This document shows, piece by piece, positions 1 to 6,176 of a stretch of 6,526 nucleotides of DNA (positions are counted from its first letter, which is position 1; every line of letters starts with the position of its first letter). The notes beneath the pieces are model-generated. The model was not told the DNA's origin, ran no database searches, and saw nothing but the letters and a program-made list of their open reading frames with translations. The translations under genes and the position numbers were made by a program. The DNA is from JAGVSR01 sp046074825 (GTDB taxonomy: Bacteria; Pseudomonadota; Alphaproteobacteria; Rhizobiales; Hyphomicrobiaceae): contig JBJTOZ010000137.1 in the NCBI GenBank assembly GCA_046074825.1, forward strand, positions 1 through 6,526. Direction: 5' to 3'.

Positions 1-347
1 CTTTGGCTCTACTTGCCCCTCTTTTAGGCTTTCTTTTGAATCTAGATTTTGTTTCTTCCCCTCTCCTTTTTGCAACCATGCTCTGTGGATCCCCGTCCAT
101 CAGCTTTCTAGGGACTGTAGGAGCGGCTTTAACATTGCGCGCAAAAAGAGGGGGACTTCTGCTCGCGCTTCTGATGATGCCGTTTTATGTTCCAACATTG
201 ATTTTCGGGATTTCAGCGCTTGCAGATGTCACCCTTGATCAGTCCCACTTGAGATCTTCTTTTCTCCTTTTAACGGCCCTGTCTCTTTTTTCATGCGTTG
301 TTGGGCCTTTTGCAGCAGCTGCAGCTTTGCGCTTTCAAAATGAATAA
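1..347 (+). CDS. ccmB: Heme exporter protein CcmB, C-terminal part (5' end cut by window)
   Basis: This is the membrane subunit of the CcmAB ABC-type complex, which works with CcmC and CcmD to release holo-CcmE for cytochrome c maturation in the inner membrane. The reading frame is open from base 3 and gives 114 residues, about half of the usual roughly 220. The visible part is strongly hydrophobic, with likely membrane segments near residues 1-14, 50-74 and 85-109 of the fragment. It carries the CcmB-type stretch GSPSISFLGTVGAAL (29-43), then LRAKRGG, and MPFYVPTLIFG (59-69). The true start and the first membrane segments lie left of the window, where ccmA would be expected. The stop TAA is at 345-347, and ccmC starts 56 bases later on the same strand. 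Seen: the motifs and hydrophobicity. Known: the family role and the ccmABCDG order. Confidence 0.93.
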   Translation, partial: LALLAPLLGFLLNLDFVSSPLLFATMLCGSPSISFLGTVGAALTLRAKRGGLLLALLMMPFYVPTLIFGISALADVTLDQSHLRSSFLLLTALSLFSCVVGPFAAAAALRFQNE

Positions 348-386
348 TTTTTTTTAATGAAGTCTCCATTGCGCTTCTTGAAAGAA

Positions 387-401
387 CTGACTACAGGTCA
401 G
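387..401 (+). promoter_or_regulatory. Small hairpin over the ccmC ribosome-binding region
   Basis: A perfect 5-bp inverted repeat, CTGAC (387-391) and GTCAG (397-401), with loop TACAG ends three bases before the ccmC ATG. The only purine-rich Shine-Dalgarno candidate, ACAGG (393-397), lies in the loop and first stem base. The hairpin could modulate ccmC translation, but a 5-bp stem can easily arise by chance. Confidence 0.25.
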
Positions 402-403
402 CC

Positions 404-1144
404 ATGACGAAACAGACCCCGATCCAGACGCTTGCGAATCCAACAAAATTTATGCAGCTTTCGCAGCGTCTTTTACCGTGGTTTTCTGGAGCTGCCGCAG
501 CCATCCTTCTTTATGCTTTTTTTCTCGTCTTCTTTGTTTCTCCTTCGGATTATCAGCAAGGTGAAACCGTCAAAATTATGTACATTCATGTTCCTGCAGC
601 GTGGCTTGGCATGATGGGATATGCGTTAGTTGCCTTGTCTAGTTTTGGATATCTTGTGTTTCGTCATCCTCTGGCAGATGTCTCCGCCAAGGCCGCTGCT
701 CCTCTTGGAGCGACATTTACCTTTCTTGCGCTTGTTACGGGCTCTCTTTGGGGTAAACCGATGTGGGGGACCTACTGGGTGTGGGATGCAAGACTGACTT
801 CCATGCTGATGCTCCTTTTTCTTTATTTCGGGCTTATGGCTTTGCGCTCCGCATTTGCAGATGCGGCATCAGCAGCAAAACTGTGTGCTCTGCTTGGTCT
901 TGTGGGCGTTACACTCCTGCCCATCATTAAGTTTTCGGTGGACTGGTGGAATACTCTTCATCAACCCGCAAGCGTCTTTAAATTGGGTGGTCCGACCATA
1001 CATAAAGATTTACTGATCCCTCTTCTCTATAGTGCACTGGGTTTTACTTTACTTTTTCTTGTTTTGCATATGATTGGAATGCGCAATGAAATCTTCAGAC
1101 GACGCCTTCAGGCCATGACATTAGCCCATGTCGATGAAACCTAA
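404..1144 (+). CDS. ccmC: Heme exporter/heme-handling protein CcmC
   Basis: CcmC is an integral inner-membrane protein that presents heme to the chaperone CcmE in System I cytochrome c biogenesis. The 246 residues match the usual CcmC length. The diagnostic tryptophan-rich periplasmic motif is present: WGKPMWGTYWVWDARLTS at 116-133. The two heme-ligand histidine positions are also visible, H62 in YIHVPAAW and H186 in WWNTLHQPAS. About six membrane segments are seen (near 28-46, 64-86, 101-117, 131-148, 160-176 and 204-225). The ATG at 404 gives the expected short cytoplasmic N-terminus. The ribosome binding site is weak (ACAGG, 393-397) and lies in a small hairpin. The gene sits between ccmB and ccmD and is probably co-transcribed with them. 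Stop TAA is at 1142-1144, followed by a 4-codon mini-ORF. Confidence 0.97.
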   Translation: MTKQTPIQTLANPTKFMQLSQRLLPWFSGAAAAILLYAFFLVFFVSPSDYQQGETVKIMYIHVPAAWLGMMGYALVALSSFGYLVFRHPLADVSAKAAAPLGATFTFLALVTGSLWGKPMWGTYWVWDARLTSMLMLLFLYFGLMALRSAFADAASAAKLCALLGLVGVTLLPIIKFSVDWWNTLHQPASVFKLGGPTIHKDLLIPLLYSALGFTLLFLVLHMIGMRNEIFRRRLQAMTLAHVDET

Positions 1145-1192
1145 ATGAATGATTGATCCCCAAGCCTTAAAAAAAGTTAAAGAGGAACTCTT

Positions 1193-1363
1193 ATGGATCT
1201 TGGACCGCATGCAGCTTTTATATGGGCCTCCTATGGGGTTTTCTTCCTCGTACTTTCAGCTTTGGTTTTATCGCTTCTCTGGAAGGGCGCGCGCCTTAAA
1301 AACAAACTTTCAGAACTCGAAGCGCAAGGGGTAACACGTCGGACGAAAAAGACGGCCACCTAA
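1193..1363 (+). CDS. ccmD: Heme exporter protein CcmD (short membrane protein)
   Basis: CcmD is a small single-span protein that binds CcmC and CcmE and is needed to release holo-CcmE from the CcmABC complex. This frame encodes 56 residues beginning MDLGPHAAFIWASYGVFF. It contains the CcmD-typical HAAFIWASYG motif (6-15), one hydrophobic helix (about 9-30), and a basic cytoplasmic tail that starts WKGARLKNKLSELEAQG and ends in K/R/T-rich sequence. A good ribosome binding site, AGAGGA (1181-1186), lies 6 bases before the ATG. Position between ccmC and ccmG, size and motif agree. A longer ORF in another frame (1149-1334) covers most of the same DNA but has no ccm-like features and is a shadow. 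The stop TAA at 1361-1363 is 20 bases before ccmG. Confidence 0.93.
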   Translation: MDLGPHAAFIWASYGVFFLVLSALVLSLLWKGARLKNKLSELEAQGVTRRTKKTAT

Positions 1364-1383
1364 AAAGATAAAATGATTTAAGC

Positions 1384-1989
1384 ATGACGTCACATTCTCA
1401 AGCCCCTTCTTCTCAACAGCCCTCTACAAGGTCGAAACGCCGTTTGTGGGTGTTTATTCCTCTTTTTGCTTTCTCGGTTGTCACTGTGATGTTTGCGGTT
1501 GCTTTAAGAAACCCCGATCCCTCCAAGCTCCCCTCAGCATTGATTGGCCGCCCCGTACCGAAGGTTGATTTTGTGGAGCTCAAAGGCTTGCAAGGCCCTT
1601 CGGGAATTGTTCCAGGTTTTACCTCAGAAGATCTGGCAAAGGGGCACGTCACCATACTTAATTTTTGGTCGTCATGGTGCGCCCCCTGTCTTGAAGAGCA
1701 TCCCCTTCTTGTTGACCTCGCCACTACCTCGGGAGCTAAAGTTTATGGTGTGAACTATAAAGATAAACCAGAGCAAGCGCTGCGATTTCTCTCACTCAAT
1801 GGAAACCCTTTTCATGCTGTGGGCGTTGATCCAAAGGGTAGAGGCGCTATTGAATGGGGAGTTTATGGAATGCCCGAAACATTTATAGTGAATGGTCGTG
1901 GAGAAATCGCCTACAAACATGTAGGTCCATTGACGCAAGAGAATGTGCAAAAGCAGTTTCTGCCAGCCTTAAAAATGGCAAAGGAATAG
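1384..1989 (+). CDS. ccmG: Thiol:disulfide interchange protein CcmG (DsbE/HelX)
   Basis: This is a membrane-anchored periplasmic thioredoxin-like protein that passes electrons to the cysteines of apocytochrome c (directly or through CcmH) so that heme can be attached. The 201 residues show a basic N-terminus (RSKRR, 16-20), one membrane anchor (about 21-41), and then a thioredoxin fold. The active site is WCAPC, with C99 and C102, within NFWSSWCAPCLEEHP. The cis-proline loop is GMPETF, with P164. The GVYGMPETFIVN stretch is typical of CcmG/DsbE rather than general thioredoxins. The ATG at 1384 leaves a normal N-terminus before the anchor. No clear Shine-Dalgarno precedes it, and a three-codon mini-ORF (ATG ATT TAA, 1373-1381) ends just upstream, so translational coupling to ccmD is possible. 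It is the last gene of the operon in the window; ccmF and ccmH are not seen here. Confidence 0.96.
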   Translation: MTSHSQAPSSQQPSTRSKRRLWVFIPLFAFSVVTVMFAVALRNPDPSKLPSALIGRPVPKVDFVELKGLQGPSGIVPGFTSEDLAKGHVTILNFWSSWCAPCLEEHPLLVDLATTSGAKVYGVNYKDKPEQALRFLSLNGNPFHAVGVDPKGRGAIEWGVYGMPETFIVNGRGEIAYKHVGPLTQENVQKQFLPALKMAKE

Positions 1990-2027
1990 CCCCCCAAAAC
2001 TTCTCACGCTATTAAGATTTAATTGCT

Positions 2028-2666
2028 TTAAAGATTAAGGAACTCGCCGCGCGAATGATTAAGAACAGAGAGGGTTCCTGTCTTAATATCAAAATGCGCA
2101 CCATGAAGATTGAGTTTACCTTTGTCTTCTCTTTCGCGCACAAAAGGGAAAGTTCTTAAATTCTTGATGGACGTTTTAACGCCCTCTTTTTCTAAAGCTT
2201 CCAGTTTTTCAGCAGGAGACTTCGATTGGGAGGCTGCAAGAACAGAGTGCCTTGCATCATCGAGCATCGACATCCACCGAGAGACAAATTTAGCTTCCGT
2301 TTGAATGGTGGCAGACTGATCAAGCGCTACTTTAACGCCTCCGCATCCTGAGTGGCCCAATATGACCAGATCTCTGATGCGCAGATTAAGAACAGCAAAT
2401 TCAATCGCAGCGCTCACACCATGAAACCTTCCCCCTGTTTCATAGGGCGGAACAAGAGTGGCAACATTGCGAATAATAAAAAGCTCACCAGGCATGGCAT
2501 TGAAAATTGTCTCGGGATCAACGCGGCTGTCGCAACAGGAGATCAACATGATTTCTGGACTTTGCCCGTAGGTTGCTAATTCCTCGTAGTGATCTGCATT
2601 CGGCACATAGATGCGATATTTAAATCGACGGTAGCGATCGCTTAAGACCTCAGGGAAGGAGGACAT
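2028..2666 (-). CDS. Beta-class carbonic anhydrase
   Basis: This zinc enzyme interconverts CO2 and bicarbonate in the cytoplasm. The 212 residues are the normal length for bacterial beta carbonic anhydrases. The zinc ligands are all visible: C45 in CCDSRVDP (44-51), and H105 and C108 in GHSGCGG (104-110). The catalytic Asp-Arg pair is D46/R48. Other family blocks are PGELFIIRNVA (59-69), and PPYETGG followed by the hydrophobic helix SAAIEFAVLNL. The ATG at 2666 is preceded on the minus strand by AGAGG about 8 bases upstream. The gene converges on ccmG, with 38 bases between the stops, and lies 173 bases downstream of nhaA. A hairpin with a T-run and a TTGACA box fall in that gap, so the gene may have its own promoter. 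Its physiological partner (for example bicarbonate supply to carboxylases) cannot be read from the window. Confidence 0.96.
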   Translation of the reverse strand: MSSFPEVLSDRYRRFKYRIYVPNADHYEELATYGQSPEIMLISCCDSRVDPETIFNAMPGELFIIRNVATLVPPYETGGRFHGVSAAIEFAVLNLRIRDLVILGHSGCGGVKVALDQSATIQTEAKFVSRWMSMLDDARHSVLAASQSKSPAEKLEALEKEGVKTSIKNLRTFPFVREREDKGKLNLHGAHFDIKTGTLSVLNHSRGEFLNL

Positions 2667-2685
2667 TGTGAGCCTCTGTTAGAAG

Positions 2686-2722
2686 AAAATAAAAAAGGGC
2701 TAGGTCAAAACGTACATTAGCC
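2686..2722 (-). terminator. Possible intrinsic terminator between nhaA and the carbonic anhydrase gene
   Basis: Read on the minus strand, GGCTA (2722-2718) pairs with TAGCC (2702-2698) across a 15-base loop. It is followed by CTTTTTTATTTTC. A short stem followed by a T-rich run is terminator-like, and it lies about 120 bases after the nhaA stop. The stem is only 5 bp and the loop is long, so the prediction is weak. It also lies in the leader of the carbonic anhydrase gene. Confidence 0.35.
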
Positions 2723-2727
2723 TTAAT

Positions 2728-2756
2728 GCTTTTGAAGGTCGGTTCAAAATTGTCAA
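2728..2756 (-). promoter_or_regulatory. Candidate promoter for the carbonic anhydrase gene
   Basis: On the minus strand a perfect TTGACA (2756-2751) stands 85 bases before the carbonic anhydrase start. At 16-17 bases spacing the possible -10 boxes (CAAAAG or AAAAGC, 2734-2728) match poorly. Only the -35-like box is convincing, so this is a tentative call. Confidence 0.22.
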
Positions 2757-2839
2757 GTTTAACCTTGCTCCTTCACAAGAAAAGAGCGCTTTCAGATGAT
2801 TAGACAGCGTCTTTCAACCTCTTTGCTCTCATTCAGAAA

Positions 2840-4063
2840 TCACGCTCCATGCCCTTTTTGAGTTAAGCGCGAAAGCAACAGAAAACCTGTGACAGCAGAC
2901 AATGTTGAACCGCCCAAAACCCCAAGACGCACTTCTGTGGTTGCGAGAGCGTCCTGAAACGCAAGATTACCAATAAACAGGCTCATCGTAAAACCAATGC
3001 CTGCCAGAAAGCCCACACCAAGGATGTGGGACCACGTCAAACTTTCTGGAAGTGCCGCAACTTTGAGTTGTGTCATAAGCCATGTGAACAGCAGAATCCC
3101 AAGTGGTTTTCCGAAGAAAAGACCAAGGGCAATTCCAAGAGGAACACTCTCTAACAAAATCTCATGCGTGACCTGTGAGAGGCTCACTCCTGCATTAGCA
3201 AAAGCAAAAAGAGGGAGGATGAGAAAAGTGACCCAAGGATGCAAGAGGTCCATGAGCCCTTGAGGAGAGACCTCATTGGTATCAGTTTCATGTGTTTCTT
3301 TTTTTACCCCTTTTCTCCCAAAGGGAAGAGCAAAAGCGGTGACAACTCCTGCAAGCGTGGCATGTACGCCAGATTTGAGCACACAAAACCAGACAAACAC
3401 GCCTAAGAGAATATAGAGGAAAAGCCGCTGCACGCCCAAGACATTCATCAGCACAAGAACAGCAACACCTCCTGCTGCTAAGGTCAGGCTCAGGAGGGAT
3501 AAATCAGCGGTGTAAAAAAAGGCGATGATCAGGATGGCTCCAAGATCGTCGATGATCGCCAAAGCGAGGAGAAAAACTTTTAGGGCAGAAGGTAGCCCCG
3601 CTCCAAACAAGGTGAGGATGCCCGTTGCAAAAGCTATATCCGTGGCTGTTGGAATGGCCCATCCTGAAAGAGTTGCGGAATTGCCCCAATTAAGCCCAAC
3701 ATAAATCAGGCCTGGTAAGATCATGCCCCCTAAAGCGGCTACAAAAGGAAACAAGGCTTTTTGTACGCTTGAGAGTTCTCCAAAAAGAAGCTCTCTTTTG
3801 ATTTCTAATCCGACAAGAAAAAAGAAGATGGTCATCAGGCCATCATTAATCCAATGTAAAATACTTTTATTCAATCCAAGAGGTTCAAGATGAGAGCCAA
3901 GATGCGCATGAAGCACTGAAGTATAAAGCTCTGCGAAGGGAGAATTTGCGAGGGCAAGGGCAGCAAGAGTTGCGAAAAGGAGGAGTATTCCTCCTGCCGA
4001 CTCATGATGCACAAATGCTAAAGCGCCTTTGATATCGGAAGAATTCTTTCGATCGTGTGTCAC
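2840..4063 (-). CDS. nhaA: Na+/H+ antiporter NhaA
   Basis: NhaA is an inner-membrane antiporter that exports Na+ (or Li+) in exchange for protons and serves in pH and salt homeostasis. From the GTG at 4063 it has 407 residues, close to the usual 390 or so. Key residues are visible (numbered from this GTG): D142 in the TATDIAF unwound-helix motif, the ion-binding pair D172/D173 in LAIIDDLGAI, H234 in SGVHATLAGV, and K319 in FFGKPLG. Multiple hydrophobic spans cover the length, with a polar loop (GRKGVKKETHETDTNEVSP) near 249-267. The frame continues upstream to a TTG at 4138, but those 25 extra residues match nothing in the family and the TTG lacks a ribosome binding site. The GTG follows AAGAG by 7 bases and gives an NhaA-like N-terminus ahead of ESAGGILLL. 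No in-frame ATG exists before the conserved region. It lies 89 bases downstream of pdxY on the same strand. Confidence 0.94.
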   Translation of the reverse strand: MTHDRKNSSDIKGALAFVHHESAGGILLLFATLAALALANSPFAELYTSVLHAHLGSHLEPLGLNKSILHWINDGLMTIFFFLVGLEIKRELLFGELSSVQKALFPFVAALGGMILPGLIYVGLNWGNSATLSGWAIPTATDIAFATGILTLFGAGLPSALKVFLLALAIIDDLGAILIIAFFYTADLSLLSLTLAAGGVAVLVLMNVLGVQRLFLYILLGVFVWFCVLKSGVHATLAGVVTAFALPFGRKGVKKETHETDTNEVSPQGLMDLLHPWVTFLILPLFAFANAGVSLSQVTHEILLESVPLGIALGLFFGKPLGILLFTWLMTQLKVAALPESLTWSHILGVGFLAGIGFTMSLFIGNLAFQDALATTEVRLGVLGGSTLSAVTGFLLLSRLTQKGHGA

Positions 4064-4152
4064 GTAGGTACTCTTATTGATAATGGAAGCAAAAAAAAGA
4101 AAGAGTTTTAAATAAGTTGCAACATAACCAAGGGGCAAGGGTTTAAAAAAAA

Positions 4153-4980
4153 CTAAAGAAGAGTTTCAATGGGAAAAGGCTCTAGCATCTCATGACGGTG
4201 AAGTGTAGGCAGAAGTTGGAGGTCAGAAAATCCAACACTGGATTTAAGCACCGCATCTAGAACCCCAATAACCTTACCCAGAATGTTGTCTTCTCTTTTT
4301 TCCATCGCAAGATATCCTGTAAGGAGACCGCTGAGGACATCCCCTGTGCCATGAGGCACTGAGGGGAGTTTTTCTTGCATGACAAGCTGGGCTGAATTTT
4401 TTTCAACAAGTAAGGTAGACAGTTTTCTCTCTCCGCAAGGAACCGAAGTAATAACAACAGATGAGCAAGCAAGAAGGCGCGCTGCTTTGATCATGTCGTC
4501 GTGCCTACTTGATGTCTCCCCCGTGAGCCAGGAAAATTCAAAAAAATTGGGAGTGATCACATGGGCCAGAGGAACAAGGTCCGTGCGGATCGACTGCGCT
4601 GTTTCTTCAGATACATAAAGACCTTTCGGCATGTCTCCAAGGATCGGATCACACACGAGGACCACGTCTGGGGAGAGTTTCTGAATACGTTGAAAAAGAG
4701 ATGAGGCAAATTTCACATGCTCTTGGGTTGGGAGGTAGCCCGTCAAAAGAGCCCGAACTCCAGAAAGAAAATTGTTTTTCTCACATGCCTCCACCATCTC
4801 TTCAAGTTCAACAGGAGGCAATGGACGCCCTGAAACAGTCGCATGCCCTGTATGGTTGGAGTACAGCACAGTCGGAAGAGCAAGAACCTCATGTCCAAAG
4901 GCCTCAAGGGTCGGAACAACCGCTCTGAGCCCAACATGATCATGGGCGACAAAAGATGAAACTGCAACAATCCGTGACAG
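4153..4980 (-). CDS. pdxY: Pyridoxal kinase PdxY, probable CTG start
   Basis: A ribokinase-fold kinase that phosphorylates pyridoxal to pyridoxal 5'-phosphate (vitamin B6 salvage) in the cytoplasm. Conserved blocks, numbered from the CTG, are the N-terminal SSFVAHDHVGLRA (8-20), LPTVLYSNHTGH (35-46), LLTGYLP (78-84), VCDPILGD (109-116), TPNFFE (143-148), and the catalytic HGTGDVLSGLL (210-220) with D214. The 275 residues compare with about 285 in E. coli PdxY. No ATG, GTG or TTG precedes the conserved N-terminus. The frame is open back only to a TAG at 5005-5007, and the first ordinary start (GTG, 4869-4867) would remove 37 conserved residues. The CTG at 4980-4978 lies 8 bases after AAGGGAG (4995-4989) and sits where relatives have Met (x-S-R-I-V-A-V-S-S). 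The stop TAG is at 4153-4155. Family membership is secure. The start is inferred, and a sequencing error or a decaying start codon is the alternative. Confidence 0.88.
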   Translation of the reverse strand: MSRIVAVSSFVAHDHVGLRAVVPTLEAFGHEVLALPTVLYSNHTGHATVSGRPLPPVELEEMVEACEKNNFLSGVRALLTGYLPTQEHVKFASSLFQRIQKLSPDVVLVCDPILGDMPKGLYVSEETAQSIRTDLVPLAHVITPNFFEFSWLTGETSSRHDDMIKAARLLACSSVVITSVPCGERKLSTLLVEKNSAQLVMQEKLPSVPHGTGDVLSGLLTGYLAMEKREDNILGKVIGVLDAVLKSSVGFSDLQLLPTLHRHEMLEPFPIETLL

Positions 4981-4988
4981 AGGATTTT

Positions 4989-4995
4989 CTCCCTT
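4989..4995 (-). promoter_or_regulatory. Ribosome binding site that fixes the pdxY CTG start
   Basis: On the minus strand AAGGGAG reads 4995 to 4989, and the CTG begins 8 bases later at 4980. It is one of the better Shine-Dalgarno matches in the window, and the spacing is right for CTG. It is too far (17 bases) for the ATT at 4971 and far from the GTG at 4869. Confidence 0.6.
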
Positions 4996-5004
4996 GAAAT
5001 TACT

Positions 5005-5097
5005 CTAAAATTTAAGATGGGCCTTATGTCGAATTATGACCGCAAATCTTTTGCAAAACTTAATATCAGAAGTGCTGTGTAAGGAATACCTATTCTC
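5005..5097. other. Divergent intergenic region between pdxY and the CoA ester lyase gene
   Basis: This AT-rich stretch must hold promoters for both directions unless the genes are read from outside. Loose boxes occur, such as TTGCAA (5051-5056), TAATAT (5061-5066), and CATAAT on the minus strand. None form a well-spaced -35/-10 pair that I would call. AAGGA (5081-5085) is a somewhat distant ribosome binding site for the ATG at 5098. Confidence 0.5.
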
Positions 5098-5991
5098 ATG
5101 AAATCAAATATTCGTCCTCGTCGTAGTGTTCTTTATATGCCAGGGGCTAATGAACGTGCACTCGAAAAAGCAAAGTCTCTCCCCGCTGATTCTATAATTT
5201 TGGATCTTGAAGATTCAGTGGCCCCTGATTTGAAAATCTTTGCGCGTGAAAAAGTCTGCTCTGTAGTGAGGGAAGGCGGCTATGGAAGACGAGAGCTTGT
5301 GATACGTACAAACGCTCTCGAAACGACGTGGGGGACAGCGGATCTCTTGGCCGCAGCTGAAGTGGCACCTGATGCTATTCTTATACCTAAAGTGGCCCAC
5401 CCTGGTGATATTATTAGTTCTGCAAAAATTCTCAAATCCGTTAACGCTTCTGAAAAAACCCGACTGTGGGCTATGATGGAAACCCCGCATGCTATTTTAA
5501 ACTCCCGTGAAATTGCAGCTGTTGCTATGGATCCTGAAAACCGTCTTGATTGCCTTGTTCTTGGCACTAATGATCTTCTTAAAGAATCGCGTGCGCGGGC
5601 GATCAACAACAGATTTGCAATCGTTCCATGGCTCGCTCTCACCGTCGTTGCAGCGCGCGCATATGGTTTGGATATAATTGATGGTGTCTATAATGATTAT
5701 CGCGATGAGCCAGGATTTCGATTGGAATGCGAACATGGACGCACATTAGGAATGGATGGAAAAACTCTTATCCATCCCTCGCAGGTCGCTCCTTGTAACG
5801 AAGTCTTTAGCCCAACAGATGAAGAAGTTGAGTGGTCCCAAAAAATCATTACCGCCTTTTCTCAACCTGCTAATGCCCAAAAAGGGGTAATCACTGTGGA
5901 AGGCAAGATGGTGGAGCGGTTACATCTCGTCATGGCTCGACGAACGGCAGCTATTGCTCATGCTGTGCGCGAAATCGATGATTGGTTCTAG
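5098..5991 (+). CDS. CoA ester lyase of the HpcH/HpaI (CitE-like) family, malyl-CoA lyase/thioesterase type
   Basis: A TIM-barrel enzyme that cleaves or hydrolyses 3-hydroxyacyl-CoA esters such as malyl-CoA, with Mg2+. The 297 residues contain RRSVLYMPGANERALEKA (8-25), the acidic block LDLEDSVAPD (35-44), and R70 in VIRTN. Also present are the metal-ligand candidates E128 (MMETPH) and D159 (GTNDLLKE), and GMDGKTLIHPSQV (218-230). A C-terminal helix bears GKMVERLHL. From memory of the family, the YMPG start and GTNDL motif resemble (3S)-malyl-CoA thioesterase (Mcl2) and related CoA ester lyases more than Mcl1, which reads LGAADF at the second position. The next gene is a mesaconyl-CoA hydratase homologue, which supports a role in C4/C5 CoA-ester metabolism. 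Lyase versus thioesterase cannot be settled from sequence alone. The ATG at 5098 lies 12 bases after AAGGA. The gene is divergent from pdxY. Confidence 0.92.
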   Translation: MKSNIRPRRSVLYMPGANERALEKAKSLPADSIILDLEDSVAPDLKIFAREKVCSVVREGGYGRRELVIRTNALETTWGTADLLAAAEVAPDAILIPKVAHPGDIISSAKILKSVNASEKTRLWAMMETPHAILNSREIAAVAMDPENRLDCLVLGTNDLLKESRARAINNRFAIVPWLALTVVAARAYGLDIIDGVYNDYRDEPGFRLECEHGRTLGMDGKTLIHPSQVAPCNEVFSPTDEEVEWSQKIITAFSQPANAQKGVITVEGKMVERLHLVMARRTAAIAHAVREIDDWF

Positions 5992-6035
5992 TTCGGTGTC
6001 AGCGGACCTCGCTTTTATAAACTGCGACGATCGGC

Positions 6036-6176
6036 ATGTTCTTCACTCCTATGATCTCTACTTCTCAGGGGTCGACGGATGGAATGAGACAGACTAAGCG
6101 TCAGAAGCGCTTTCTTTTTTCTTTTCTCTTCACTTACGTCCTCTGCTCCCTTCTTCTTCAAAAGAGTTTGCTATGA
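6036..6176 (+). CDS. Doubtful 46-residue ORF overlapping the hydratase start
   Basis: An ATG at 6036 opens a 46-residue frame. It has a polar, basic middle (RQTKRQKR) followed by a hydrophobic stretch (FLFSFLFTYVLCSLLL), and it ends at a TGA that overlaps the next gene's ATG (ATGA, 6173-6176). The layout would suit a small membrane peptide or a leader ORF coupled to translation of the hydratase. There is no good ribosome binding site and the pyrimidine-rich DNA may simply yield Leu/Phe codons, so it is most likely fortuitous. Confidence 0.12.
   Translation: MFFTPMISTSQGSTDGMRQTKRQKRFLFSFLFTYVLCSLLLQKSLL
6096..6125 (+). terminator. Weak hairpin plus T-rich tract after the CoA ester lyase gene
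   Basis: AAGCG (6096-6100) and CGCTT (6108-6112) can pair around a 7-base loop, followed by TCTTTTTTCTTTT. It lies about 105 bases after the lyase stop and 48 before the hydratase ATG. It could be a partial terminator or attenuator, but the stem is short. Confidence 0.25.

Noticed and set aside
1149..1334. 61-codon ORF after ccmC
   Set aside because: It is in a different frame from the clear ccmD and shows no ccm motif; it is a shadow of ccmD.
1990..2027. Bidirectional terminator between the converging ccmG and carbonic anhydrase genes
   Set aside because: Only small AT-rich repeats (such as AAGATT twice and CTTTAAAG) are present; no GC-containing stem with a T-run.
4139..4160. Terminator after pdxY, from the T-run just past its stop
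   Set aside because: Eight Ts follow the stop on the minus strand, but the only upstream pairing is about 4 bp across a long loop.
4743..4970. Minus-strand ORF overlapping the 5' end of pdxY
   Set aside because: It starts at TTG in another frame, while the conserved PdxY N-terminus is encoded in the pdxY frame with no frameshift, so this is a shadow.
5215..5736. Three minus-strand ORFs under the CoA ester lyase gene
   Set aside because: Arg/Ile/Ser-rich translations without family motifs, lying opposite a well-conserved gene; shadows.
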